Notes: generated from the letters alone by a model not told the origin. 64,000 bases of DNA from Cladophialophora immunda (GCF_000835495.1 NW_015622546.1:1614883-1678882), one strand, 5' to 3'; positions 12,050-23,587 are shown, counted from the stretch's first letter. A program made the numbers and translations.

Positions 12050-13769
12050 GCCTCATGTGTTTTCGACAGAGAGCATAAATGAGAAATAACAATATGGATG
12101 GCCTGCAAGTGAGACCCTCAAGGGGCACAGAGCGAGTAGCGGCACGGGGCAGATTCGAGCCAGGCCACCGAAAACCACCCAGTTCGCAGTGCGATGTGGC
12201 AGTGATGATCAGATGCTGAAGTTCAAAGTCTCAAAGGGAAGATAGGCTCGTGCTGGCGAATTGCAACATGTGTGCTCTGTACCTTCTCTTCTCCCCAGTG
12301 CTTTTTTTCCTTCGACGTTTGACACTTCACCCTTGTCTCTGTTCCCTTCAGCTCATGGTCTAGTATAGTCGGTATGAATTTCGCGTCGGGCGCAGACAAG
12401 TACAGTCAACCATGCTCGGTTCAGTCGCGGACAAGGCCAGCTCAGGTTCGAAAATTGAGGTTCTTTGGGGGCACTGAGGCGTCTTCGACACCGAGACAGA
12501 CTCGAAAGGATTATGTGGATTTATGAGCGAACCTCTAGATACGCATGGGTAGATTCAGGTGTAGCTGGTCAGGCATTGCGGGCTCGCGGGTTCAATTGTC
12601 GAGGGTGGCCTTGTGCGGGCTGTCAACTGCTCGATCGAAGAACAAGGGTTGGAGGAGGACTGGAGATGGGCGTCTGGGCGTCTTGACGATGGTCGACGAA
12701 GAGGAAGGATCAAGAAACATCGAATGTAGGCAGGCTGCGGGTGAAGACGACGACGCAGTTGAGGTGAAGCCGATGATGAATGGGTGATGGCAACGGGTCG
12801 AGCACGCATACGAGTAGTAGGCGAGCAGGCGTTGGATCGTCTTGGGTCGGTTTGTGGAGATCGCAACGAGAGAGGAGATGGGGTTGACCTCGAAGCCCAA
12901 GTTCTGGACCGAAGCCGATCAATGGGCATCAATTGGCTACCCGGGCGCCCACCCGCTCTCGCCTGCCTTAATTTAGCCTTATGCCCTGGGCCGTGATGCC
13001 GGCAACTGAGCCTGGCAGCCCCTCACCTACAGCGACTTCCTCTCACCCTCTCCAGCACAAGAGAACGGAGTATCTACAAGCGGCACCGCGCCCAGTCTCC
13101 CAGCTGCGTTCCACAGGGCAAAGTCCATGAATCATACCGGTCAGCTGTTCATCGTCCAAACTCACCGCCGCCCACTAACCACTCACCCCTTTCACCGGTC
13201 CATGCTCTGCTCTGGCCTTGATTTGGCTCAGTAGAAAATGTAACCGAAACACAAAGAGCGAGTCTGCCTCACTCGCTGTGGTCGCATCCGCCCAGTGACG
13301 CCCCAAACTTCCCACTCCCTCCTCATCGGGCGCTTTCAGTCCACCTGTCGACCACGAGAAACTCTCAGGACGAGCAACTCTGAGCCGTTGAATCGCGTGA
13401 CGGATCGTCCTTCTCTGACTGGCGAGAGCATCCCGACATCTCAAGCTTGGACCGCTCGGCGGACTGGGGAGCTATTCGCTGGTGTGCTCTGCCATGCTAC
13501 TCCGTACACTTTTCAAACCCGTATTCCCCATCGCCCCGTACTCGCTCGATACATCGGCATTCCCTCCAAACTATCTGTCAGCTCTTGTTGCAAAGCAACC
13601 ACGGGTTTGGAAATAGACATGGGATTAGATTAAAAGGATTTATCATCTTATATGCACTCTGCTCACCTGCTCAGCATGCATAGATTGCTGACGGTGGCCC
13701 GGCAACCGAGAACATCTTCGATGTTCCACTCCGCCTCTATCAAAGACTGCGCTCAAACGATACGCCAGG
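12050..13769. other. Intergenic region upstream of adenylate cyclase
   Basis: About 1.7 kb between the cyclase start and the end of the next minus-strand gene. On the minus strand it contains pyrimidine-rich runs (for example around 12280-12350) of the kind seen in fungal leaders. Several short overlapping frames at 12465-12996 lack domains and look like chance. I see no gene. Confidence 0.5.
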
Positions 13770-16700
13770 TCATTTCTTCGTATCGCCCTTGAACCAAAGT
13801 ACGTCTTTGCCAGACGTCGTCATCATATCCGCAACGGGGGCGGGACCTGCCTCCGAGCCTGCGCCAGACGCCGATGCAGAAGCATTTGTTGCAGTTGTCG
13901 CCGTGGTGGTCGTTGTTATAGAACCCCCCTCGGAACTCTTTGCACCACCGCCACCGATACTGTCCGCAATGCTTCCTCGGAACAGACTTTTCCATCCACT
14001 TTTGCTCCCCCCAACTGTACTGTTTTTCTTCTTCTTTTTCTTCTGCTTGCGTTCCCCATCGAATTGACCCGCAGAGGCGAAATCAGGGTCCACCATGGGT
14101 CGGCCTCCAGGAGCCGGCGGTGCAGGTGCCTGTACTGGGGGTCCTAACGAACGCGATGATCGATGTGACCAGCACTGTGCCGAATTTGAAGAGACGCTCG
14201 AAGCTGATCTGGCATGAATAGGTGAACCTGGCGGTGTATACGAGAGTCTGTCGATGATATCTGCAACAACATCTATTTTGAGCTTAGGCCCAGGACTGCC
14301 AATTAGCGGCTTCGAACTCCCGCCAGGGCTGGGGACTTGTACGGGAACAATCTTGCCATCTTTCTTGGTGAGCTTCAACTTCAAGGGTCGGATTGGCTCT
14401 GGTGCGTTGGAATCCCCAAAGTCCTTGGGCTTCATGCCAGGTTTGATTGTAAGTTCGGTAGGCAGCTTGAAAAAATCATCGAGCCGGCCTTTGCTGGCAC
14501 GAGGAACTTCTTTCTCTGTATTCTCAGGGGCGGCGACTGGTCTGGGAGGGAGGTTGAAAGTCTGATGTGGAGCCTCCAGCTCTACTGGTCCAACCTCTTC
14601 CTTTGCCTTGGGCTGCAGGGGTTTGGGAACAATGGCCTCTAACTCGGCAATAAATTCTGTCTTTGAGGCCACGCCATCGGGGTTCTGAGCAAGCACATTA
14701 TTTGAGATGCTGTCTGAATTTGTTTTGGCTGTGGCATCGCCTTCAACACTCGTCGGCACTTCAACGGTGACTTGTGACTTTTCGCCATCATCGGCGTGTC
14801 CAGTTTCTTTAGTCGGCGGAGGCGCTGTAGCTGTCATCTGAGGCTGCAATGGCCCTGTCACCACTTCCTCTAGACCATTGTTTGTGGTGTTTGTCGTCTC
14901 TAATTGGCTGTGGAGCTGACTCTGCATATCGTCTTCAGCCTTTCGTTGTGCGGCTGCAAATGTCTCTTCCTCGGCAGAGGCTGGCACGACAGCGACGGTA
15001 ATGGTTGATGTGTCAATGAGAATTCTCGTGTCCAACACCGATCCCGAGGTCGACCGTGTCATTTCACCTTCGTTCAACTCCGGTCCAGGTTCACCCAGGC
15101 TCGATAGTTGAGAGCCTTTCCTCGATGAAGAAGAGTTTGACCGCTCTTCTCTCACCGCTGGCTCGACCGGCGCAGGAAGCTCTACTGGAGGAGATGCCAT
15201 CGCCATCACAGCAGGGTGCGAAGTAAACGCTGGGTTAGGGATTGATGAACGACGTGTTACCGGCCTAGACGGATCCACTATCGAGGCTCGAGCTGACGCC
15301 TGAGCAGCGGTCGGAGACGCTTTGGCAGAGTCGGTGTCCTTCCTGTAATCCAGATTGAACAGCCCAATCGAAGGACTTTGTTCATGCGAGAGGAAGAAGC
15401 CGGCCTCCCCTTCCGACATGACGGGCGATATCATAGCCTGCACAGGTGTGCCTTTCGACTTTCCGGGTTGCGGCGTAAGTAACAGAGAGGATATAGCGGG
15501 AGACTTCAGAAGATCACCCAATGCTCTCGGATAGTAGACACTGGATATGCGGTGGCTCGAGTTGTCCTTTGGCTTCAGCCCAAGTGTCATACTCAACCGG
15601 TTTTTGATCGACACCGGCGCTTGTCGAAGTACATCTTCAGGAACATCGGCCGGAAGCTCGACAAGCTGCTCCTCAACGTGTTGGATGAGCAATCCTCCTA
15701 GACTATGCATTCGGTCTGCAGTGTGCTGTGGCCCCTCGGTCGTCAACGCCTCGGAAGAAAATGGCCGCCCAGAAATTTCTCCGTTGCCTGGTCTTCTGGA
15801 CCCAGCGGATTGCGGCGATTGATGCCCAATAGATTGTGGTTGCGAGGCCAATCCTTGACTTGATTTCTGGCCGCTGTTCGGTCGACTGGAGAAGCTGGTA
15901 AGTTGGGTACTCCGAGATGAATTTCTGGTCGAGTGTTGGCGACCCGGCTCACTCGGCAGCGGCTTGTGTTCGGCGATAGACCCTAACTGAGAAGGAGCAC
16001 GACCAGCATCCTGAGAAGTAATGTGTTTCGTCTTTTGAGCTCTAGCCTGACAACAGTGAGACGAAGTTCGATAAGAGGGCAGAGACCATCTTACCACGAG
16101 ATTCCTGCTGACTGCAGCAGCTCTTTGCTGCATCTCCGAAACCACCTCCGCGAGCTTCTTCAGAGAACCAGCCAGCTTGTTCCCTTGTAGATGTAACTCC
16201 AAGAAAGCTCTGCGCCATCCTTCGACATTCCCAAGCATAGCGACTAAAACAGCTTCATGCTCAGGTGATCCTCTCTTCCATGTTGAGTTCAATTTAGACA
16301 GGTATTTTTCCATCACGTTGGTAGCATCGAATCCCTTCTGGACGTCCTTCAGTGCATCCTTGGCCGCCTTCTTGGTCCGGCCAATGACATGGTCAATCTT
16401 TTCGTTCCCATCGAGAATTGAAGCGCGAAATGCCCGATCTTCCAACATTCGATCAAACACTTCTCCGTGTGCGAGTGGGAGTTTGAGACATCGTATTCTC
16501 TCGTGAATATCGCTTTGTGCAAGATCGAAGTCCTCTGTGGTACGCTCTAGGAAAGCATCGATGTCGTCGACGTGGGATTGCAAGATTCTCATGACTTCGT
16601 CTTCTGAAATCGCCATGTTCTGTGATAGAAGATGCATTCCAAAGGTCAGTTGGGCCACGAGTTTCCACAATGGATGATATTTTTCTCCTGGTTTCTGCTT

Positions 16701-16907
16701 CCACCTCCCGGCAATAACCCGTTGATAGGTAGGCGCCTCGAGAAGGATTGTCCTTCGTGACATGGCATCAGTAGGGATGTCTTCCGCCACCTGATCAGAT
16801 ATTGATTCTAGCATCGACTCCTCGAAAGGCTTTTGCAATTGCGGCACCGGGTGCGCGGGCGGGCGAACAAACGCCTGCCCTCCATTGCCGTCCTTGTCTA
16901 TCGACAT
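13770..16907 (-). CDS. Uncharacterised large protein: helical N-terminal domain, long disordered tail
   Basis: I do not recognise the family with confidence. Two coding exons, 16907-16095 and 16046-13770, give 1,029 residues after removal of a 48-base intron (16047-16094). Residues about 50-270 are predominantly helical and charged, with a conserved-looking core (WKLVAQLTFGMHLLSQNM; DHVIGRTKKAAKDALKDV). The remainder is rich in Ser, Pro, Thr and Glu and looks disordered. It contains an SxIP-like tetrapeptide (SSIP) next to basic residues, which in other proteins binds EB1 at microtubule ends, and a lysine run near the C terminus. No membrane segment or enzyme motif is visible. A cytoskeletal or cell-polarity adaptor would fit, but that is inference. 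The first ATG in frame is at 16907. Confidence 0.8.
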   Translation of the reverse strand: MSIDKDGNGGQAFVRPPAHPVPQLQKPFEESMLESISDQVAEDIPTDAMSRRTILLEAPTYQRVIAGRWKQKPGEKYHPLWKLVAQLTFGMHLLSQNMAISEDEVMRILQSHVDDIDAFLERTTEDFDLAQSDIHERIRCLKLPLAHGEVFDRMLEDRAFRASILDGNEKIDHVIGRTKKAAKDALKDVQKGFDATNVMEKYLSKLNSTWKRGSPEHEAVLVAMLGNVEGWRRAFLELHLQGNKLAGSLKKLAEVVSEMQQRAAAVSRNLVVRWSLPSYRTSSHCCQARAQKTKHITSQDAGRAPSQLGSIAEHKPLPSEPGRQHSTRNSSRSTQLTSFSSRPNSGQKSSQGLASQPQSIGHQSPQSAGSRRPGNGEISGRPFSSEALTTEGPQHTADRMHSLGGLLIQHVEEQLVELPADVPEDVLRQAPVSIKNRLSMTLGLKPKDNSSHRISSVYYPRALGDLLKSPAISSLLLTPQPGKSKGTPVQAMISPVMSEGEAGFFLSHEQSPSIGLFNLDYRKDTDSAKASPTAAQASARASIVDPSRPVTRRSSIPNPAFTSHPAVMAMASPPVELPAPVEPAVREERSNSSSSRKGSQLSSLGEPGPELNEGEMTRSTSGSVLDTRILIDTSTITVAVVPASAEEETFAAAQRKAEDDMQSQLHSQLETTNTTNNGLEEVVTGPLQPQMTATAPPPTKETGHADDGEKSQVTVEVPTSVEGDATAKTNSDSISNNVLAQNPDGVASKTEFIAELEAIVPKPLQPKAKEEVGPVELEAPHQTFNLPPRPVAAPENTEKEVPRASKGRLDDFFKLPTELTIKPGMKPKDFGDSNAPEPIRPLKLKLTKKDGKIVPVQVPSPGGSSKPLIGSPGPKLKIDVVADIIDRLSYTPPGSPIHARSASSVSSNSAQCWSHRSSRSLGPPVQAPAPPAPGGRPMVDPDFASAGQFDGERKQKKKKKKNSTVGGSKSGWKSLFRGSIADSIGGGGAKSSEGGSITTTTTATTATNASASASGAGSEAGPAPVADMMTTSGKDVLWFKGDTKK

Positions 16908-18376
16908 TGCGCGGGAGCAGACAGTCCGAGACAGCCCGAGACAGATGTCAGTCAATTCAGGTAATGGTGGTTATTGTTCACGAGCACCCTGCCCTCACAA
17001 GAATACATGTTCATCGAACACAACCTTCTGGCTCTGAACCCCATGTACTTAGATGTACGATCCCGACGATCTTTTCTTCTGTGATCTTGTATGCACGCAC
17101 CAGAGGGCCGATAATCAGGAAGAGGATGGCGAGTTAAGATTTAGAACTTGGCCCGTGTAACTTGAGTACTTCCACGTCTCGGCTGCTGTGTAATGATGGC
17201 AGACCATGGGCCAGGCAGAGGAAAATCGAGTGCAAACGCGGAGAGATGCTCTTCAATGGCTGGTTTTTGAAGTGCGAACTTTAGTGACTCGGTTCGAGCG
17301 GTCGGGGTTCGCTGGTCTGATGCGGCACGCGAATTCGAAGGAGAGCAGACAACAGGAAGGACCTGGAAAAGCCGGTCTGAGGATGGCTTGAATGAGGAGA
17401 GAATAGAAGTCTACCGGAGAATCTGAGGCCCAGGTCCCTGTATGAGTGTCCACGCAGAGAACGACTGGCGAAAGGAGGAGGATGAGCACTTCTCGTCGGT
17501 GGAGGTAAGCAGCAAATGCAGATCCATATCAAGCCACCCACGGAAATGGCCAGGGTATCTCGCCTGCGGCCGTGAATTTGAGGCCTGATGCGCCATGGGG
17601 GCGAGTCTTGACCAGGCTCCCATCGTTTCAGCCCTTTGAAAGCAGCGTGGGACTTTGCGCTCTGCTCGAGAAGCTGCAGAGCGACAGAGGCAGAGTCAAC
17701 GGCGCACCAGGTGGGATTGGCCAGGCCCGTTGCGGGCGTTAGAAATGGTGAAACCAGACTTGCATTTCGGCCTCTCCCGCGATAGGCCCCAGGAAATTTC
17801 CCGACCACGAGCTAAGGAGTAGCTCATCAAAATTGCCCAACCCACAGATCAGAAAGGCGATCGGGATACCGCCGATGATCACCTCCCCGGCGCGATATTT
17901 TAGGTGATGGACGACTTTGTCATCGTCCTCGAGCAGAAGATTGGGATGAACGAGGTACGTACAAGCTTCTACTCGTGTGCGGAAGTGGACAAGCTTCTCG
18001 ATATCTATGGTTCAGCATTGATTCTATCCAGAAGACCGTGCCAGAAGAAAGGCAGCCGAGAGGACAGGAGCACCTGGTCTGACCCATCCTTCTGCTCCTG
18101 ATTCATATCTCCTCCGTGGAACCCTGGCTCGCCCCCGCTGTGGGTTGCACGGGTGTCCCTTGAAAGGCGCCCGCCGCTTTATCCTCAAGAGGCCAAAAAA
18201 AATCCATCTCAATCACATTGAAGAGATAACACGCAACCTGCCACTGTCCCCCTCGAACCTTCTCCCTCACGACGGACGTCCCAACTATACGGCTCGTATC
18301 ACCGGCCTGGACAGGAACGCTGCAACTCCTTAAACCCATCATACAGCAATCGAACGTAACCTTATCAAACCATAGC
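16908..18376. other. Divergent intergenic region
   Basis: About 1.5 kb between two genes read away from each other, so it holds both promoters. A 175-codon minus-strand frame at 17281-17808 has no domain and a composition unlike the neighbours. I do not call it a gene. Confidence 0.5.
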
Positions 18377-19729
18377 ATGTCCACAGCGGCCTTTCCACTC
18401 TCGCCAAGAGATGCCCTACTCCAGGCGTACCAAGCTCAATCGCTACATGACGTACCTGTCCCGGCAGCGGTTATAGATGTGGCAAAGGTAAAGGCAAACT
18501 GCATTTCCATGCTGAATGCCGTCGAAGAGCTGGGTGTCAGTTTCAGAGCTCACGTGAAAACTCACAAAACAACAGAGATTACGAGGCTTCAGGTCGGCGA
18601 AGATTGCAATGACGTGAGGTTGATTGTATCGACCATTATCGAAGCGGAGCAATTGGTCCCTCTTCTGCTGGAATATAAAAGTCGGAATGCAAAGATCAAT
18701 GTCTTATATGGTGTCCCCTTGGGCCCTTCACACGTGAACCGGCTTGCTACTGTAGCCCGCCAGCTTGGTCAAGGGTCCATCACAGTCATGATCGATCACC
18801 CAGAGCAGTTGAAGTGCTTGCAGTCATTCAAAGAAAAGGCTGGATTTCCCGCTCTGGTCTTTATCAAGACGGATTCAGGCTACCACCGAGCCGGTCTGAT
18901 TCCAGACTCGAAGGATATGATGGATTTGGTGCACGAAGTTAGCATTGGCGAGCAGCGAGGCTACCTGTGGTTGCTCGGATTCTATTCACACAACAGCCTC
19001 AGCTATGGCGGATCGTCCCCAGACGATGCGATGGACACGCTCAAAGTTGAAATAGACGTCTGCCGGCAAGCTTCCCAACACTTCAAGCGAGACCGCCAGA
19101 CACCGCTTCTCGTCTCTGTTGGGGCGTCCCCCACTGCTCTGTCCTTACAGAACATTCTGCCATCTGCTGCCAGTTCTACTCCTTCGGCTAATGCTCTCAA
19201 GGATACGCTTGAGTTGACCAAATCTAATCTCGAGCTTGAAATCCATGCCGGCGTCTACCCAATCTTTGACATTCAGCAGGTGGCTGCCAGCAGCCGAAGC
19301 TTCACCTCAGATCCTCATGATACCATTGCAGTATCTGTGCTTGCTGAAGTCTGCTCTTTATACCCCGACCGAACTAAACAACCTGAAGCACTGATCTCTG
19401 CCGGCGTTCTCGCACTTGCGAGAGAGCCCTGCAAGGACTATCCTGGATGGGGGGTTGTAAGTCCGTGGAACATGCCAGGCGATTATGGAACGACGAAGAA
19501 AGATCGCATCATTGTCAGTCGCATAAGTCAGGAGCATGGCATCTTAGCTTTCGAAGACAGAGATGTAGAGAACCGACAACTTCCTTTGCGGTACGGACAA
19601 AAGCTGCGCATTTGGCCGAATCATGCATGCATCACCCTGGCAATGTTCAGCTGGTATTATATTGTCGACACAGATACAGACACCCCCGACAAGATTGTTG
19701 ATATCTGGATAAGGTGGCGAGGCTGGTAA
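18377..19729 (+). CDS. D-serine dehydratase / D-threonine aldolase family (fold-III PLP enzyme)
   Basis: A single exon of 450 residues. These enzymes bind pyridoxal phosphate on an alanine-racemase-type barrel and need a metal ion. The likely PLP lysine is Lys61 in RAHVKTHKT. The C-terminal metal site is visible as His416 and Cys418 in PNHAC, the pair that holds zinc in eukaryotic D-serine dehydratases. FIKTDSGYHRAG is a further conserved barrel strand. Family knowledge points to detoxifying D-serine to pyruvate and ammonia, or to cleaving D-threonine; sequence does not separate these. No targeting signal is seen, so cytosolic action is likely. The start at 18377 is the first ATG in frame and lies directly before the family's N-terminal segment. 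Confidence 0.88.
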   Translation: MSTAAFPLSPRDALLQAYQAQSLHDVPVPAAVIDVAKVKANCISMLNAVEELGVSFRAHVKTHKTTEITRLQVGEDCNDVRLIVSTIIEAEQLVPLLLEYKSRNAKINVLYGVPLGPSHVNRLATVARQLGQGSITVMIDHPEQLKCLQSFKEKAGFPALVFIKTDSGYHRAGLIPDSKDMMDLVHEVSIGEQRGYLWLLGFYSHNSLSYGGSSPDDAMDTLKVEIDVCRQASQHFKRDRQTPLLVSVGASPTALSLQNILPSAASSTPSANALKDTLELTKSNLELEIHAGVYPIFDIQQVAASSRSFTSDPHDTIAVSVLAEVCSLYPDRTKQPEALISAGVLALAREPCKDYPGWGVVSPWNMPGDYGTTKKDRIIVSRISQEHGILAFEDRDVENRQLPLRYGQKLRIWPNHACITLAMFSWYYIVDTDTDTPDKIVDIWIRWRGW

Positions 19730-20750
19730 CGGAAGGAGACACTGGAAGAACGACTTTTTGGCCTCCGGTACTTACTAGGTACAGTTGGTCAATTGTGCCT
19801 CTTTCTAGGGCCACAACCAGGGACCCGAACTACCTCCCAGCAAGGGAAGGTCCAATACGACAAACCAGGATTCCTCCTGACAGACGAGTTGTTCCTGGCC
19901 AAGTCTTCCATATCTATCAGCACGCAGCAGGTCATAACATGGTCGCAAGCTTGAACCAGAACATGAGGCTCCCCTTTCTTTGCTTCGATCTGTGTGACGC
20001 TGATGCACCCATATCCAATATCTTCCTCCGGTTTGCACGCTACTCCACGCATTTTCAGGGAACCGACGAGAAGATGTATCCTACGTAATCAAGTGCCAAA
20101 AGCATGCGGGCTGTGGTTGATCCCGGAGATAACATCCCGTTTTGTTGGATAATGAAACTCAGGCATTTGCCTGCAAAGGTAAGAGAATTTCCACGTTTGG
20201 GACTGGATCATAGATCTGGAAACATCCTTCCTCAATTGTTGTCTCGCAGAGCTAGAATGTGGAGAAAGAGACGGTATAGGATGGGCAACATAGACACAAC
20301 CAGGATGGTGTATCCTCCGTGCAATCACGAACTGAATCTGCCCGGTGTTTCTCTCCGGCCGTCCATCAGAACCCCTTTTGGACATCAGATGGCATCAGAC
20401 AGAGCGCTAGCCAAGGCTGTTAGCATGATCGCCTGCTGACCTTACTGCTCTGGGGCCTCGACGATGTCTTACAGGAATACCGCCTCCACGGAACATAATA
20501 CCATTCGGGAGAAAAGGCCTTTTTGGACAATGAAAGCAAAGACTGCCTTCCTCAAGTTTTTGCAACCAACGCAAAAGACTGGCGCAATGAACGACGGTCC
20601 GAGAGAAGCCCTTGCTCGTGATTGCAGTGTACAAAACTCATCAAGGTCATCCTTTGTTGTCTTCTTTGTTCCCAACACAGCAGCGACCTGGGCTCCTGAG
20701 ACGGGTTGAGGACGCAGCGAATGCTGGCTGCACAGTGTGACCCGAGGCTC
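19730..20750. other. Intergenic region
   Basis: Downstream flank of the D-serine dehydratase-type gene and upstream flank of the disrupted gene. Nothing with coding character is visible. Confidence 0.45.
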
Positions 20751-20756
20751 TATAAA
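20751..20756 (+). promoter_or_regulatory. TATA box of the disrupted gene
   Basis: TATAAA followed by a pyrimidine-rich leader and an ATG 110 bases on, at 20861. It suggests the gene behind it was, or still is, transcribed. Confidence 0.4.
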
Positions 20757-20860
20757 CCTCCTTGCTCTCCATTTCTGACTTGCCATCAAATTCCGTCACA
20801 TCCTTTCAAGCTTCGTCATCACGCTAGTGTCCCTCTCAGGTGAGTTCAATCAACAGAGAC

Positions 20861-21956
20861 ATGACTAACTTCTATAGACAGAACCTTGGCAGAAATCGCG
20901 GATTTGAGGGTGGTTGGAGGAAGAGCTCTGCACCTCTCAGGGATATTTCGGGGCCGTGGAGACCAAGATCAGGTGCAGCTGTCGAGAGAGATCTCAGCCG
21001 TTCCGTTGACTCGGGCCAATGCATCGGCTTAGGGATCCACGAAGCCTCAACTATCAACTCGCTCTCCTCAGGTAGTCAAGGATCCGAAAGCACGGAGGCA
21101 GACTCGCTCTCCACGATGCAAAGATCTCAGCCTAATGCCTATACACACAGGTACGCCCGCCCAGAAAACCAGCGGCCCTTCACCCTCCTCATCCTCCCCT
21201 TCTTCCCAGTACCCTGCTAATTTCCGCAGAAAGTTTCGAATCCATTCCATTCAAGAGCTTGCAGCTGGCACCATCATACGCGGACTTCACGTCTCTAGAG
21301 CCGTAGAATCTGCTGCTGGCTCGCCGGACTGGCGCGTGCCACATTTCACGCTCAGGGTGGACTCGGATACTCAGAGACCGGTTACTTACAAACATCGGTT
21401 TTTCGTCGTCGTCCGAGTTAGAACTCCCACTACGTCGCATTGCCCATATTCACGAAATCCGGAAGGGGCTTGGAGCGCGTTCCAAAGGCTGAGAAGGAAA
21501 ACTTCATGTCGGTCCGCGACGATCGAGCAGCCAATTTCCAATGCCAGAATCCGGAGCTGCCGGTTCTAGAGGCGGAGGAAATGGAATCTCACGGTTTTTC
21601 CCTCGCACCAAAGGCCGTCGTCAAGTCCACAGCTCCCCAGACGTTTCAGATTATGCACGCGATTGAGATTGTCGAGGCAGCTGATGGCAGGTAGCTGCCC
21701 TGTTACGGACTGTATCGAGGTCGTGAGAAACACCTTGTTGCACGTTGCGAGAGAGCTGCCCCAGAAGACTAAGACGGCAGTCACGGAGGCCGGTTTGACT
21801 GAGACCTTTGTGGCAGGGATTAGACACGAAAGGGATTTCTCTGCAGGACGAGAGAGAGTAAGGACTCTGGACAAAGGGAGGGATACGCATCATATCGGCT
21901 TGTCGGGTAGCCTTCCCCTTGAAGCCTCGAACATCTATCTTCCTGTGAGGCGTTAG
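20861..21956 (+). pseudogene. Frame-disrupted gene of an unrecognised fungal family
   Basis: Exon 1 (20861-21150) encodes a Ser/Arg-rich start. An intron at 21151-21229 ends in TGCTAAT...CGCAG. Exon 2 reads KFRIHSIQELAAGTIIRG and later KHRFFVVV in one frame, then needs a frame change near 21419, because the natural continuation HYVALPIFTKSGRGL lies in another frame, directly after a stop. That second frame runs to a stop at 21692-21694 after QIMHAIEIV; a possible further continuation (PVTDCIEVVRNTLL) is in a third frame to 21956. I recall this arrangement of strands (RFFVVV, ALPxxT, LAPKAVVK) from ascomycete proteins of unknown function, but cannot name the family. One missing base in an A run would explain the first shift, so a sequencing error is also possible. 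Confidence 0.55.
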
Positions 21957-23210
21957 CGCGCAGAGCTGGATGGAAATGGTCCAATGGAGATAGAAACACA
22001 CGTACCCAGATTCATCTCATTCGGTCCTATCCATTAAGTAAGTGCCTCTTGAAGCATCTTTACGGCTTTACAGCTGCCTCAGCCGCGGTTCGCTCAAGGT
22101 AATCTTAGCAGAGCATCCAGAAACCACACAGGATCACTCAGCGTGGCAAGGAATAGCACGGCCGACCTGCATCCTTGCTTTACGCAGTAAGGCGAAGGCC
22201 TAGTAGAGCACAGTGCAGTATACATATACCACACAATAAAGACATTCCCAACTGGCGAGAAGTTGACAAACAAGCAGCACGGAGGCAAGCGACGGGTCGA
22301 GTGTCCTGATCAGGTTAAAGCCGCGAGACGGAATCTAGAAAATCCATAACATCTCACGCTTTCTGCTCGTCTTTCGTTGCTCCCAACAGCATGCACATCG
22401 TCTACCCGCCGAGCAGTTTCGAGTAAGGCCCCAGCAAATTCCTCAAGGGTGGTTCGAAAGCTTGCAAGATAACGTGCGCCACGACACACAAGATCTGAGG
22501 TAGTGGCCGTTATCTGAGACCCCTTGCAGAACAACAATGTGCAAGCGGCCAGCAGCTCGCTTTGCGCAAAGGACAAATCACCAGGATCAAGAGGCCAGTC
22601 AGCCAGGTACCGCAGCTACGCACTTCTGAAGCACGGGGATTGAGACAGGGGGCCCTTCCATCCGCTCTCGACCGTAGCTTGTGCGACGTACCGATACCCA
22701 AAAGGTGAGTGTTCGGAGGAGTTGTCGTTCACTCCTTCTGCCGAACCGCCATGACGGTTTCCTCGAGATCGAGAGGACTTACTCGCCGCGCTCTGAATGA
22801 AGAGAGTGCAAGCAATAATGAGACGAGACGATCAAAGAACGAATGACTCTCCCCAACCACTCCACTCACTCACGTCGCCCTCCCAGCTGAGAGTCTGAGA
22901 CTTGTCTCTCCCGAACCAAACAGAAATGTCATCTCGTGTACTGGTGCCTGGGCTTGAACCAGGGTCTGCGAGGGGAGAGAGGGGGGGAGAGAGGGCCTGA
23001 GGTTGCGTTGTGGAGAGTGAGTTCAACCCAAAAATCTTGTCCAAGGTGCTGCTATACTGTGTGGGACGGTGTCCGCAAAAGAGGACGGGAAACCCCCAAA
23101 TGGGCGAAGGGACACCTCTTTTCAGCACTCGCCGTACCTCTCTGTCCTACTACCAGGTAGGTCAGAAGATTTCATTCTCCTTTTCCCGATGACGGGTAAT
23201 ATGCATCTCC

Positions 23211-23240
<30 letters not shown>
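23211..23240. repeat. (CCG)10 microsatellite
   Basis: Ten perfect CCG units in the gene-poor region. Confidence 0.95.
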
Positions 23241-23241
<1 letters not shown>

Positions 23242-23430
23242 CAGATGGCGACAGCGAGATGTCTCATCCAGACACGTCGCCGGCTCCTTGCACATTCCCG
23301 ACGGGAGGGGAGCGGGAAAAAGCGACATGTCAGACAGGCTTCGCGTCCAGCCGGAGCGGAATGTACCTTCCCAGCCACCATCTGGATCGTGACCGCATTG
23401 ACGAGTGTGAAAAGGGGACGGGAAGCTGCA

Positions 23431-23454
23431 GATGCAGATGCAGATGCAGATGCA
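23431..23454. repeat. (GATGCA)4 hexanucleotide repeat
   Basis: Four perfect six-base units, preceded by a partial unit. Confidence 0.95.
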
Positions 23455-23587
23455 AGAGGCCAAGCGAGAAAGGGATCACGAGGACAAACAGGACCTCATC
23501 GAAGAGGATGGGAATCAGGGAAGAAAAAGAGAGAGAGCTAATAAATAGCCTTGGAAGGGGAAAGTCACCTTTGGGAAAGCCACGCGT

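Noticed and set aside
17281..17808. 175-codon minus-strand frame in a divergent promoter region
   Set aside because: No recognisable domain, and it overlaps the likely leader of the neighbouring gene.
20840..20877. GTGAGT...CTAAC...TATAG resembling a 38-base intron before the disrupted gene
   Set aside because: Shorter than any other intron in the window (44 or more) and it would remove the only good ATG; kept as coding start instead.
22310..22576. Minus-strand frame with helix-like sequence (TTSDLVCRGARYLASFRTTL)
   Set aside because: It looks faintly protein-like, but begins without an ATG, has no family I recognise and no splice continuation that extends it.
22935..22965. Minus-strand hairpin like a tRNA T-arm (GGTTCAAGCCC with a five-pair stem)
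   Set aside because: No matching acceptor 5' strand, D-arm or anticodon arm is found within 100 bases, where the DNA is a purine-rich simple tract. At most a tRNA relic.
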